A stretch of 64,000 bases of DNA from Rhodocyclus purpureus (GCF_016653115.1 NZ_NHRX01000067.1:11279-75278), one strand, 5' to 3'. Positions 50,553-61,194 are shown, counted from the first letter of the stretch. A program made the numbers and translations. Notes: a model not told the origin generated them from the sequence alone.

Positions 50553-51413
50553 TCAGACGGCAAAACGGGAGCGCAGTTCCTCGATCCCCATCTCGGCGAG
50601 CAGCCAGTCGAGCCGTGCGCCGGCGTCGCCGCGCCGCTGCCCGGTACGCCGGGCGACGATCAGCTCGTTCTTCAGCGAATGTTCCCAGCCGGTGAGTTCG
50701 GTCACCGTCACCTGATAGCCGGCGGCTTCGAGCTGCAGGCAGCGCAGCACGTTGGTGAGCTGGCTGCCGAATTCGCGCGTGTGCAGCGGTCGCCGCCACA
50801 ACTCGGCGAACGCGGTGCGCGCCAGCGACGCGGCCTTGCTGGCGCGCAGGGCGGCGGCGACTTCGGCCTGGCAGCAGGGTACGAGGACGACGTGTCTGGA
50901 GTGTCTGGCCAGTGCGAAGCGGATCGCGTCGTCGGTCGCCGTGTCGCAGGCGTGCAGCGCGGTGACGATGTCCACCTCGGCCGGCAGCAGCGGCGAGACG
51001 ATTGCCTCCTCGACGCTCAGCGCGTGGAAGTCCATGCGCGTGAACCCCAGGCGCGCCGCCAGGGCGCGCGACTTGTCGACGAGTTCGGCGCGCGTCTCGA
51101 CGCCGACGACGCGCCCGCCGGCACGCGTCTTGAAGAAGCGGTCGTAGAGGATGAAGCCCAGGTAGGACTTGCCGGCGCCGTGATCGACCAGCACCGGATC
51201 GTCGCCGGCGGCGAAGCATTCGCCGAGCAGCGGTTCGATGAAGCCGGTCAGGTGCTGCACCTGCTTCAACTTGCGCCGGCTGTCCTGGTTGAGCTTGCCG
51301 TCGCGCGTGAGGATGTGCAGTTCCTTGAGCAGTTCGACCGACTGCCCCTCCGTGAGCTCGAGAGACGGATCCCGGCTCCCCGATTTTCTGGCACTGCTGG
51401 CGTTGCTAGACAA
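50553..51413 (-). CDS. SAM-dependent methyltransferase (Methyltransf_32-like)
   Basis: 286 aa from a TTG start (no ATG is available). The AdoMet motif I is PVLVDHGAGKSYLGFILYD and motif II VVGVETRAELVDKSR. The later motifs ALHACDTATDDAI and VVLVPCCQAEVA are characteristic of the PF13679 group (GSTCD/METTL25-like), which acts on RNA. An N-terminal helical stretch (QVQHLTGFIEPLLGE) may bind substrate. No partner is evident; ylqF is divergent. Confidence 0.85.
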   Translation of the reverse strand: MSSNASSARKSGSRDPSLELTEGQSVELLKELHILTRDGKLNQDSRRKLKQVQHLTGFIEPLLGECFAAGDDPVLVDHGAGKSYLGFILYDRFFKTRAGGRVVGVETRAELVDKSRALAARLGFTRMDFHALSVEEAIVSPLLPAEVDIVTALHACDTATDDAIRFALARHSRHVVLVPCCQAEVAAALRASKAASLARTAFAELWRRPLHTREFGSQLTNVLRCLQLEAAGYQVTVTELTGWEHSLKNELIVARRTGQRRGDAGARLDWLLAEMGIEELRSRFAV

Positions 51414-51570
51414 GGCGGACTCCGGTGACGGTAGGTGTGATTCGGCTGGCGCCGGCCGTCCCGGGCCTGCGCCGTGAGCGATCGAGTATACCGTCTCCCC
51501 ACCTGGCTTCGCTTATCGCGGATAATGGGGGTCTTTTCACGACAGCGGGTGTTCCCGTCCGCTCATCCTC

Positions 51571-52566
51571 ATGGCAATTCAGTGGTTTCCCGGACACATG
51601 GCGTCGGCGCGCAAGAAGGCGGCCGAGGCGATGGCAGGCGTCGACGTCGTCATCGAAGTGGTCGACGCGCGCCTGCCCGAAGCAAGCACCAATCCGCTGG
51701 TGCTCGAACTACGCCGGCATCGGCAGCGTCCCTGCCTGAAGATCCTCAACAAGGCCGACCTCGCCGATCCGGCGGCGACGCGCGCCTGGCTCGACCATTA
51801 CAACGCGATGGCAGGCGTGCATGCGGTCGCATTGTCGTGCCGCAAGCCGAACGAGGCGCAGCGCATCCCGACCCTGTGCCAGCAGCTGGCGCCGCACCGC
51901 GACAGCCTCTTGAAGCCCCTGCGCATGATGATCATGGGCGTTCCCAACGTCGGCAAGTCGACGCTCCTGAACGCGCTGGTGAAGCGGCGGATCGCCGCCG
52001 TCGGTGACGAGCCGGCGATCACCAAGGCGCTCACCACCTACGACCTGCCGCAGAAGCGCACCATCCTCGATACGCCGGGGCTGCTCTGGCCGAAGATCGA
52101 GTACCCCGACGACGGGCTGATGCTCGCCGCCAGCCACTCGATCGGGCGCAATGCCTTTGCCGACACCGAGGTCGCCTGTTTCCTGTCCGGCCTGCTGCTC
52201 GAACGCTATCCGGCCCTGCTCACGGCCCGCTACGGCTTCCCGGTCGAGGGCGTCGATGCGGTCGGCGTCATCGAGGGCATCGCCCGCCGCCGCGGCTTTC
52301 GCCTCAAGGGCGGCGACGCCGACTTCGACAAGGCCGCCTTCGTGCTGCTGCAGGAGTACCGCGACGGCGTGCTCGGCCGCATCAGCCTGGAGACACCGCA
52401 GACACGCGCGGCGATGATCGCCGCCGCCAAGGCGCGGGAAGAGGCGGAGAAGAAGGAAAAGGCGGAGAAGGCCGCGCGCCGCCGTGCCCGGGCCGCCGGG
52501 AATGGCGAGGAAGCCGCCGACCAGGCCGCCGAGCCCATCGTCGACGAGCGGGGAGAAGAGCAGTGA
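51571..52566 (+). CDS. ylqF: ribosome-biogenesis GTPase YlqF/RbgA
   Basis: 331 aa, circularly permuted GTPase (G4-G5-G1-G2-G3). The N-terminal FPGHMASARKKAAEAM is a family hallmark. G4 is ILNKADLAD, G1 is MGVPNVGKSTLLN and G3 is LDTPGLLWPK. A C-terminal ANTAR-like helical domain and a Lys/Glu/Ala-rich tail follow. It assists late large-subunit assembly. The stop overlaps the slyX start (GTGA). Confidence 0.94.
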   Translation: MAIQWFPGHMASARKKAAEAMAGVDVVIEVVDARLPEASTNPLVLELRRHRQRPCLKILNKADLADPAATRAWLDHYNAMAGVHAVALSCRKPNEAQRIPTLCQQLAPHRDSLLKPLRMMIMGVPNVGKSTLLNALVKRRIAAVGDEPAITKALTTYDLPQKRTILDTPGLLWPKIEYPDDGLMLAASHSIGRNAFADTEVACFLSGLLLERYPALLTARYGFPVEGVDAVGVIEGIARRRGFRLKGGDADFDKAAFVLLQEYRDGVLGRISLETPQTRAAMIAAAKAREEAEKKEKAEKAARRRARAAGNGEEAADQAAEPIVDERGEEQ

Positions 52567-52820
52567 GCGCGCGTCGTGACGAGGAAACCGGTGAACTGGC
52601 GGGCGAACTGCAGTCGCGCGTCGCCGACCTCGAGATCCGCCTGAACGCGGCCGAGGACCTGGTCGAGACGCTCAACCTCGCGCTCTTCCGCCAGCAGCAG
52701 CAACTCGATTTCCTGCAGGAGCAACTGCGCCACCTGCACCGGCAGATCAGCGCTTCGGCGGAGGCCAACGCCCCCGGCGCGCCGCGCAACCTGCGCGACG
52801 AGATCCCGCCGCATTACTGA
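52563..52820 (+). CDS. slyX: SlyX family protein
   Basis: 85 aa, GTG start overlapping the ylqF stop. The heptad coiled coil covers about 12-62 (RVADLEIRLNAAEDLVETLN, then LALFRQQQQLDFLQEQLRHL). The family C-terminus ends in Pro-Pro-His-Tyr (RDEIPPHY). Function unknown; conserved across proteobacteria as a small cytosolic protein. Confidence 0.92.
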   Translation: MSARRDEETGELAGELQSRVADLEIRLNAAEDLVETLNLALFRQQQQLDFLQEQLRHLHRQISASAEANAPGAPRNLRDEIPPHY

Positions 52821-52855
52821 GCCGGGTAAGCCGGCTTTCACGCGGTTTGGCGCGC

Positions 52856-54934
52856 TCAGTCGGACTTGCCGGTGGGTGGGCGGTTCGGCGACTGGCCTTG
52901 GCCGACCAGTTGCATCTCGCAATTCTTGCAGTCGAAGCGCAGGGTGAAACGCTGCTTGCCTCGCGAGAGGGTGAGCGGGGTCGGCTTGCGCGAGAGCGGC
53001 GTCGCTTCCGCTGTCGGCGGGACTTTCGGGCAGCCGCCGAAGTTGAAGCGCAGGCAGTGGCGCATGGTCATCAGCGTCACTTCGCCCTTGCCGCCGCCGT
53101 CGATCTCGAAGGCGGCCTCGATGTCGGTGACACCGTGTCGCTGCCAGAAGGCGCGCGCGGCGGCGTTGGCGACGTTGGCGTGAAAGTCGAGCTTTTCCTG
53201 CGGCCAGAGCGGTGGCGGCGAGGTTTCCGGACGCCGGCCGTCGGCGCGGCGTGCGGCGACGGCCGCTGCCTCGCGCGCGGCGTCGAGTTGCGCGACCGCC
53301 TGCCGGCGCAGCGCGTTGAGTTGCGAGGCGGGGATGAAGCGCGGCGCCGCGAGCGCGATCTCGATCGCGTCGGCGACGTAGATCGTCTCGCCGAGACGCG
53401 ACAGCCCATTGCGGATTGCCGCCTCGGCGCGTTCGTCGTCGTCGGCGCGCTGCCATGGCTGCGCGCTGAAGACGCTGGCCGAGACGCCGGCCTCGTCGGT
53501 CAGTTGCAGCGCGAAGCCCTCGCTGCCGTCTTCCCCATGCGCTTCCGAGAAGCGGACGGAGAGCGCGATGCGGCGCTCGGCCGAAGGCTTTTCGAGCAGG
53601 CGCTCGAAATCCTGGTCGCGGTTGCGCTGCAAGGTCTGGCCGGGACGCAGTTCGCCGAGCGCTTCCATGCTGGCGGGCCAGATGCGCCATTGCTCGCCCG
53701 GGCTTTTTCCTTGCTCCGGCTTGCCGCCATGCGCTGCCGCCGTTCCGCGCTTTTCTGAAGATACGGCCGCGGCCTGGCCTGCCCGGCTGAAGGACTTGCC
53801 CACACGTGGGCTAGGCAGCGCTGCGCTGTGCAGCTTCTCGGCGCGATTGACGCGCAGTCCGCCGAGGCTGCCGTCGGCCTTGAAGAAGGACAGGCCGTCG
53901 CCGTTGGCGAGCGCGACCGTCGAGCGCAGGTCGATGCTGTCGCGGTTCACGCGGAGCACCTGCCCGATCGCGTCGCCGGCAAAGCCCGGGGTCGCGAAGG
54001 CAGCGATCTCCTGCTGGCGCCCGTTGAGGAAGTAGTCGGTACGACCGCGGTTGAAGGTCTTCTCCGGCTGCGGCGTGAAGGTGAACACGCTACGTCCAGA
54101 CGAGGAACGGCGCAGCGGCGCGCCGGCGCCGGCTTCGAGGATGGCGTCGATCTGCTGCCGGTAGTGGGCGGTGACGTTCTTCACGTAGGCCAAGTCCTTC
54201 AGCCGGCCCTCGATCTTGAACGAGCGGATGCCGGCGTCGACCAGCGCGCGCAGGTTGGCGCTCTGGTCGTTGTCCTTGAGCGAGAGGAGGTGCGAGTCCC
54301 TGGCCAGCACGCGGCCGTCGCCGTCCGACAGCGTCCACGGCAGCCGGCACATCTGCGAGCACTCGCCGCGGTTGGCGCTGCGCCCGCTGGCGGCGTGGCT
54401 GACGTAGCACTGGCCGCTGTAGGAGACGCACAGCGCGCCGTGCACGAAGAATTCGAGCGTCGCGTCGGTGACCTCGGCGATCGCGCGGATCTCGGCGAGC
54501 TTCAGTTCGCGCGCCAGCACCAACTGCGAGAAGCCGACGTCCTGCAGGAACCGCGCCTTCTCCGGCGTGCGGATGTCGGTCTGCGTGCTCGCGTGCAGCG
54601 CGATCGGCGGCAGGTCGAGTTCGAGCAGGCCCAGGTCCTGCACGATCAGCGCGTCGGCGCCCGCTTCGTAGATCTGCCAGACAAGCTCACGCGCACGCTC
54701 GAGTTCGTCGTCGTAGAGGATGGTGTTCAGTGCGACCAGCGTGCGCGCGTTGAAGCGGCGGGCGAAGCGCGCCAGTCGCTCGATGTCGGCGATCGAGGCC
54801 GGCGCGCTGGCGCGGGCACCGAAGGCCGGTGCGCCGATATAGACGGCATCGGCGCCGTGGCGGATCGCTTCGATTCCGCAATCGGCGTCGCGCGCGGGGG
54901 CGAGCAGTTCGAGGCGTGGTGATCTTGTCGACAT
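52856..54934 (-). CDS. rlhA: 23S rRNA C2501 hydroxylation protein RlhA (peptidase U32 family)
   Basis: 692 aa. The N-terminal U32 barrel has LELLAPARDADCGIEAIRHG and DAVYIGAPAFGARA. The U32 signature FFVHGALCVSYSGQCYVS is followed by GECSQMC (cluster cysteines). The DUF3656 region follows. The C-terminus has CLRFNFGGCP and DCKNCEM, a second Cys set. It hydroxylates C2501 of 23S rRNA in E. coli. A segment of about 45 residues (roughly 385-430; Ser/Ala/Gly-rich, LPSPRVGKSFSRAGQ) is inserted before the conserved QWRIWPASME block; E. coli RlhA has no such stretch there. Confidence 0.9.
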   Translation of the reverse strand: MSTRSPRLELLAPARDADCGIEAIRHGADAVYIGAPAFGARASAPASIADIERLARFARRFNARTLVALNTILYDDELERARELVWQIYEAGADALIVQDLGLLELDLPPIALHASTQTDIRTPEKARFLQDVGFSQLVLARELKLAEIRAIAEVTDATLEFFVHGALCVSYSGQCYVSHAASGRSANRGECSQMCRLPWTLSDGDGRVLARDSHLLSLKDNDQSANLRALVDAGIRSFKIEGRLKDLAYVKNVTAHYRQQIDAILEAGAGAPLRRSSSGRSVFTFTPQPEKTFNRGRTDYFLNGRQQEIAAFATPGFAGDAIGQVLRVNRDSIDLRSTVALANGDGLSFFKADGSLGGLRVNRAEKLHSAALPSPRVGKSFSRAGQAAAVSSEKRGTAAAHGGKPEQGKSPGEQWRIWPASMEALGELRPGQTLQRNRDQDFERLLEKPSAERRIALSVRFSEAHGEDGSEGFALQLTDEAGVSASVFSAQPWQRADDDERAEAAIRNGLSRLGETIYVADAIEIALAAPRFIPASQLNALRRQAVAQLDAAREAAAVAARRADGRRPETSPPPLWPQEKLDFHANVANAAARAFWQRHGVTDIEAAFEIDGGGKGEVTLMTMRHCLRFNFGGCPKVPPTAEATPLSRKPTPLTLSRGKQRFTLRFDCKNCEMQLVGQGQSPNRPPTGKSD

Positions 54935-55099
54935 CGGGGAGGGCCGCAGTTTTCAGGCCCGCATTGTAGACCCTGCGGCGCTCGCCGCGTGCGCCGGAAA
55001 TTTTCGCGGGGCAGGTGAATGAATCATGTCAACCGGCTCGCATCAACTGCGTTATTCGGCCCATGGGTGATTCATCACCGGTCGAGAACGGAGATAAAA

Positions 55100-55378
55100 A
55101 TGGGTAGTCTGAGCAACGAGTCTTTCAGCGAATTCCTCGATTCCCTCAAGCAGGCGGGCGTTGCCATCAGCAACGAGCGCGAACTGCGCGAGCGTCTGGC
55201 CGAAGTGGATCGCTGGCGTTTCGCCTTCGCCACCCTGGCCGCCAACGGTGGCCCGCTCGGCATCCGCTTCGAGGACCGTGGCGCCAACGAGGACGTGCTC
55301 CGTCGCACCTTCAGCCAGTTCCAGTTCCCCGAGAGCCTCGAACAGCGTTTCGCCGCGAGCCTCAAGGCCGCCAACTGA
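55100..55378 (+). CDS. small helical protein, unknown
   Basis: 92 aa from the ATG at 55100 (MGSLSNESFSEFLDSLKQAG), with GGAG about 9 nt upstream; an in-frame ATG at 55019 lacks a ribosome-binding site. It is amphipathic and charged (NERELRERLAEVDRWRFAFA), then GIRFEDRGANEDVLRRTFSQ and FPESLEQRFAASLKAAN. The layout loosely recalls small Nif11-type or ribosome-associated helical proteins, but no family is recognised. A strong hairpin terminator follows, so it is probably a well-expressed single gene. Confidence 0.7.
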   Translation: MGSLSNESFSEFLDSLKQAGVAISNERELRERLAEVDRWRFAFATLAANGGPLGIRFEDRGANEDVLRRTFSQFQFPESLEQRFAASLKAAN

Positions 55379-55425
55379 GCGCATCGGCAAGGGATTCCGT
55401 CCGCCCCGCGGCGCCGGGGCGGAGG

Positions 55426-55457
55426 ATGATGAAGGGCCCTGGCGGGCCCTTCATCAT
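55426..55457. terminator. bidirectional hairpin terminator
   Basis: Perfect 14-bp stem, ATGATGAAGGGCCC and GGGCCCTTCATCAT, with loop TGGC. It lies between the convergent 55100-55378 gene and ettA. The A/T-rich outer ends of the stem would serve as short U tracts in both directions. Confidence 0.8.
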
Positions 55458-55462
55458 TTCGA

Positions 55463-57127
<1,665 letters not shown>

Positions 57128-57265
57128 TGCAACTTGCCTCGATTTTTGTGTACTGGAGGAATGCGGGCGGCGAACTCTGCGCCCGCCGAACCGTGTTGAG
57201 CGCGCGAGTTTAACGTGAAACTGCGCAGGGATTGAGCAAAGGCCGCTTTCCTGGAGCAGCAGCCG

Positions 57266-57994
57266 GTCATCGCGAGCCCGCAGGGCGTGGCGATCCAGAC
57301 AAGGCGTCATCGCGAGCCCGCAGGGCGTGGCGATCCAGGGCGTAGGTCTCGTTTCGGGTCGGCCGTGGATGGCGGCCAAGGGTGCGAAGATAGAAGAACG
57401 AACTAGATTGCCACGGCGCTGCGCGCCTCGCAATGACGGGATGGAGATGCGTCATCGCGAGTCCGTAGGGCGTGTCGATCCAGACAAGGCGTCATCGCGA
57501 GCCCGCAGGGCGTGGCGATCCAGGGCGTAGGTCTCGTTTCGGGTCGGCCGTGGATGGCGGCCAAGGGTGCGAAGATAGAAGAACGAACTGGATTGCCACG
57601 GCGCTGCGCGCCTCGCAATGACGGGATGGAGATGCGTCATCGCGAGTCCGTAGGGCGTGGCGATCCAGACAAGGCGTCATCGCGAGCCCGCAGGGCGTGG
57701 CGATCCAGGGCGTAGGTCTCGTTTCGGGTCGGCCGTGGATGGCGGCCAAGGGTGCGAAGATAGAAGAACGAACTGGATTGCCACGGCGCTGCGCGCCTCG
57801 CAATGAACGGGACGGAGATGCCTCATCGCGAGTCCGTAGGGCGTGGCGATCCAGACAAGGCGTCATCGCGAGCCCGCAGGGCGTGGCGATCCAGGGCGTA
57901 GGTCTCGTTTCGGGTCGGCCGTGGATGGCGGCCAAGGGCGTGAAGATAGAAGAACGAACTGGATTGCCACGGCGCTGCGCGCCTCGCAATGACG
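57266..57994. repeat. 185-bp tandem array of REP-like palindromes (array B)
   Basis: Units begin at 57301, 57486, 57671 and 57857 (spacings 185, 185 and 186 bp), preceded by a partial copy. Each unit has three palindromes: two forward (GTCATCGCGAGCCCG... and the variant GTCATCGCGAGTCCG...) and one inverted (CTGGATTGCCACGGCGC...). The palindromes match array A (1-960), but the unit length and arrangement differ. A conserved word at 57215-57236 precedes it. The short frames in the array are not called as genes. Confidence 0.93.
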
Positions 57995-58221
57995 GCAGCG
58001 AAGGTGCGCTCTTCATGGCAGGAGGGCGGAACGTCGCCAAGTTTGAGCGGCGGCAGCCGCGAATGGGGGATAGGCGGGAGGAGGCGGGCTAGGCGGCAGG
58101 GTGCGTGGCTGGACGCATTCCTGGCGGAACGCCGGCGCGCGCGCGATGTCGACGCAAACTGCGTGCCCGATGCGAGCTTGCGATATACTGCAGCGAACCG
58201 TCCGACAGGAATTCATCAGGC

Positions 58222-58821
58222 ATGAGCGAACGCGAAACAGACCAGAAGTTGGTCGAACGCGCACAAAACGGCGACAAGCACGCATTCGATATCTTGGTCG
58301 CCAAGTACCAGCGCAAGCTGGAACGCCTGCTGTCGCGCTTCATCCGCGACGCGGCGGAGGTCGAGGACGTCGCCCAGGAAGCCTTTATCAAGGCTTACCG
58401 CGCCCTGCCGTCGTTTCGCGGCGACAGCGCCTTCTACACCTGGCTGTACCGTATCGGCATCAATACGGCGAAGAACTATCTGGTCGCGCAGGGTCGGCGG
58501 GCGCCGACTTCGACCGGGGTCGATTCCGACGAAGCGGAGAACTTCGACGACGGCGAACTGTTGCGCGACATCAACACCCCGGAGAGCATGCTGCAGTCGA
58601 AGCAGGTCGGCGAAACGGTCAATGCCGCGATGGAGGCGCTCCCCGAAGAACTGCGCACTGCGATCGTCCTGCGCGAACTCGAAGGTTTGAGCTACGAGGA
58701 GATCGCCGAGGCGATGGGCTGTCCGATCGGTACCGTGCGCTCGCGCATCTTCCGTGCGCGCGAGTCGGTGGCAACGCGTTTGCGCCCGCTGCTGGCGACG
58801 GCGCCCGACCGGCGCTGGTAG
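58222..58821 (+). CDS. rpoE: ECF sigma factor RpoE
   Basis: 199 aa. Sigma region 2 (LLSRFIRDAAEVEDVAQEAF, then FRGDSAFYTWLYRIGINTAK) and region 4 (LRELEGLSYEEIAEAMGCPI, then GTVRSRIFRARESV) match the RpoE/AlgU group. It directs the envelope-stress regulon. ATG at 58222. It is followed by rseC and degQ, but no anti-sigma gene (rseA/mucA) or rseB/mucB is present between them as in the usual operon. A TATACT hexamer (58184-58189) is a candidate -10. Confidence 0.94.
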   Translation: MSERETDQKLVERAQNGDKHAFDILVAKYQRKLERLLSRFIRDAAEVEDVAQEAFIKAYRALPSFRGDSAFYTWLYRIGINTAKNYLVAQGRRAPTSTGVDSDEAENFDDGELLRDINTPESMLQSKQVGETVNAAMEALPEELRTAIVLRELEGLSYEEIAEAMGCPIGTVRSRIFRARESVATRLRPLLATAPDRRW

Positions 58822-58829
58822 GGGCGCGA

Positions 58830-59306
58830 GTGAACGCAAGGGTTGGGGCGACGGTGCACGCAGGCGCGCACGAGGCGACCGGGACGATCGTCGCCATCGA
58901 CGGAGAGTTTGCCGTCGTGCGCATGGACGAGGGCGGCTGCGGGCGCTGCCACGAGCCGGGCGGCTGCGGTGGCAGCGCCAACATCGGCCGCATGTTCTGC
59001 GGGACGACGCGTGATTATCGGGCGCTCAACCCCGGGCGGGTGCCGGTTGGCGCCAGCGTCCGCCTTTCGATCGCCGACGGCGCGGTACGGCGCAGCGCGA
59101 CCGTGGCCTACGGCATCCCCCTGCTCGCGCTCTTCGCCGGCGCGCTCGGCGGCGCTTCATTCGCCGGTGACCCGGGCAGCATCCTCGGGGCGGGCGGCGG
59201 TCTCTTCGTCGGCTGGTGGCTGCTGCGCCGCGACCGGCGTTCCGCCGACCGCGATCCGGCGCTGCTGCCGGTGGTCAGCGCGGTGCTGCGTACGACAGGG
59301 ACTTGA
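58830..59306 (+). CDS. rseC: RseC/MucC-type membrane protein
   Basis: 158 aa from a GTG start 8 nt after rpoE. The cytosolic N-terminal Cys motif GGCGRCHEPGGCGG is typical of the SoxR-reducing/RseC family, followed by two membrane helices (about 95-113 and 118-137; ATVAYGIPLLALFAGALGG). It modulates sigma-E signalling or SoxR reduction in other bacteria. Retained in the operon although RseA and RseB are absent. Confidence 0.88.
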   Translation: MNARVGATVHAGAHEATGTIVAIDGEFAVVRMDEGGCGRCHEPGGCGGSANIGRMFCGTTRDYRALNPGRVPVGASVRLSIADGAVRRSATVAYGIPLLALFAGALGGASFAGDPGSILGAGGGLFVGWWLLRRDRRSADRDPALLPVVSAVLRTTGT

Positions 59307-59373
59307 GTTTTCACGTTGCGGCCACATCTTCCACCGAGTAGCGTTTGAACCGGAACAGGAGGCATCGCGGGTC

Positions 59374-60816
59374 ATGAGACAACTTGTCGCTGCATTTCTC
59401 TTCTTCGTCGTTTCCCTCGGCGCCCAGGCGCAGGCCAGGCCGCTGCCCGACTTCACCGAACTGGCCGAGAAGAACGGCCCGGCCGTCGTCAATATCAGTA
59501 CGACGCAGGTCGTTCGCGGCAACTCGCGCAGCGTCCCGGCGTTCCCGTTCGACGAGGACGATCCGATGGCGGAGTTGTTCCGCCGCTTCATGCCGCACCC
59601 CTTCGGCATTCCCGGCATGCCCGGCGCGCCGCGCGAGTTCGAGAGCCGTTCGCTCGGTTCAGGCTTCATCATCAGCAGCGACGGCTACATCCTGACCAAC
59701 GCCCACGTCGTCGATGCGGCCGACGAAGTCCTGGTCAAGCTGACCGACAAGCGTGAATTCAAGGCGCGCGTGATCGGCACCGACAAGCGGACCGACGTGG
59801 CCCTCATCAAGATCGATGCCAGTGGCCTTCCGGTCGTGCGCATGGGCGATCCCGCTGCCCTGCGCGTCGGCGAGTGGGTGCTCGCCATCGGTTCGCCGTT
59901 CGGCTTCGAGAACAGCGTCACTGCCGGCATCGTCAGCGCCAAGGGCCGGTCCTTGCCGCAGGAAAACCTCGTCCCCTTCATCCAGACCGACGTTGCCATC
60001 AACCCCGGCAATTCGGGCGGGCCCCTGTTCAACATGAAGGGCGAGGTGGTCGGCATCAACTCGCAGATCTACAGCCGCTCGGGCGGCTACATGGGGATCG
60101 CCTTCTCGATCCCGATCGACGTGGCGATGGACGTGCAGGCGCAACTCAGGAGCAACGGCAGGGTCAGCCGCGGTCGCCTGGGCGTCGTCATCCAGGAGGT
60201 GACCAAGGATCTCGCCGAGTCCTTCGGCCTCACCAAGGCGCAGGGCGCCGCGGTGAATGCGGTCGAGAAGGGGGGGCCGGCGGACAAGGCGGGGATCGAG
60301 GAAGGCGACGTCATCCTCAAGTTCGACGGCAAGCCGGTCGTAAACTCGGCCGACCTGCCGCGGGCGGTGAGCGCCACCAAGCCGGGATCCCGCGTCACTG
60401 TCCAGGTTTGGCGCAAGGGGGCGACGCGCGACATCGCGCTCGTCGTCGGCGAGACGCCCGACGACAAGGCGGCACCGCGTCCCGGTCGCAAGGGCGCGCA
60501 GGCGCCGGCGGCGAACAGTCGTCTCGGGCTTTCCTTGTCCGAACTGAGCGCCGAGCAGCGGCGTGAGCTGAAGCTCGATGGCGGGCTCCTGGTCGAGGAG
60601 GTGCGCGGCAGCCTGGCGCGTTCGGACCTGCGCCGCGGCGACATCATCGTCGCCATCATTGCCCGCGGTGTCAGCACCGAACTGAAGACCGTCGAGCAGT
60701 TCAACAAGCAGCTTGCGCAACTCGAACGCAACGCCAACGTCGCCCTGCTGGTACGCCGCGGCGAGCTGCAGACCTTCGTCAGCATCAAGCTGCCGGCCGA
60801 GCGCAAGGGTGAATGA
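59374..60816 (+). CDS. degQ: periplasmic serine protease DegQ/MucD (HtrA family)
   Basis: 480 aa with a signal peptide (LVAAFLFFVVSLGAQAQA, cleavage about residue 20). Catalytic triad: His in ILTNAHVVD, Asp in DKRTDVALIKI, Ser in INPGNSGGPLF. Two PDZ domains (about 265-355 and 385-475) follow. AGGAGG lies upstream of the ATG at 59374. It degrades or refolds misfolded envelope proteins and typically belongs to the RpoE regulon. Confidence 0.94.
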   Translation: MRQLVAAFLFFVVSLGAQAQARPLPDFTELAEKNGPAVVNISTTQVVRGNSRSVPAFPFDEDDPMAELFRRFMPHPFGIPGMPGAPREFESRSLGSGFIISSDGYILTNAHVVDAADEVLVKLTDKREFKARVIGTDKRTDVALIKIDASGLPVVRMGDPAALRVGEWVLAIGSPFGFENSVTAGIVSAKGRSLPQENLVPFIQTDVAINPGNSGGPLFNMKGEVVGINSQIYSRSGGYMGIAFSIPIDVAMDVQAQLRSNGRVSRGRLGVVIQEVTKDLAESFGLTKAQGAAVNAVEKGGPADKAGIEEGDVILKFDGKPVVNSADLPRAVSATKPGSRVTVQVWRKGATRDIALVVGETPDDKAAPRPGRKGAQAPAANSRLGLSLSELSAEQRRELKLDGGLLVEEVRGSLARSDLRRGDIIVAIIARGVSTELKTVEQFNKQLAQLERNANVALLVRRGELQTFVSIKLPAERKGE

Positions 60817-61132
60817 AGTGACGGGTGAAGTTTCCAGCGCGGAAGCGCAAGGAAAGGCAGCGCAGGAGGATGTGGCGCGGGAGCAGGTGGTACTGCTCAC
60901 GCTGCTCTCGCGCGGCTACTGCCACCTCTGTCACGACATGGAGGCGGCGCTGGCGGCGCTGCTCGACGAGCTGAAGATCGAGGTCGAAGTGCTCGATGTC
61001 GACGCCGACGAGGCGCTGCTCGCGCGCTATGACGAACTGGTCCCCGTGCTGCTGCACGGCGAGCACGAGATCTGCCACTATCACCTCGACGTGGAAGGGC
61101 TGCGCCGCCATCTGGCGCAACTGCGCTGCTGA
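60809..61132 (+). CDS. glutaredoxin/thioredoxin-like protein (DUF836 type)
   Basis: 107 aa from the GTG at 60809, overlapping the degQ stop by 8 nt. The fold starts [20 protein letters not shown] with an active-site-like CHLC, then [20 protein letters not shown] and [17 protein letters not shown]. Members of this family lie between degQ and lepA in many betaproteobacteria. Probable redox or disulfide role; the substrate is unknown. Confidence 0.88.
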   Translation: MNEVTGEVSSAEAQGKAAQEDVAREQVVLLTLLSRGYCHLCHDMEAALAALLDELKIEVEVLDVDADEALLARYDELVPVLLHGEHEICHYHLDVEGLRRHLAQLRC

Positions 61133-61145
61133 GGGTGGGAGCGCG

Positions 61146-61183
61146 CGCGGGTGCCGGCAAAGCACCCGCGGGCGCCGTTTTTT
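61146..61183 (+). terminator. rho-independent terminator-like hairpin after the rpoE operon
   Basis: CGCGGGTGC and GCACCCGCG form a 9-bp stem with a 7-nt loop. A further GC-rich step and TTTTTT (61178-61183) follow. The U run is 7 nt from the stem, so efficiency is uncertain. Confidence 0.6.
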
Positions 61184-61188
61184 CGCTG

Positions 61189-61194
61189 TATAAT
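61189..61194 (+). promoter_or_regulatory. -10 element candidate for lepA-lepB-rnc
   Basis: A perfect TATAAT about 103 nt before the lepA ATG, directly after the terminator. No good -35 is visible at 16-18 nt. Confidence 0.45.
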
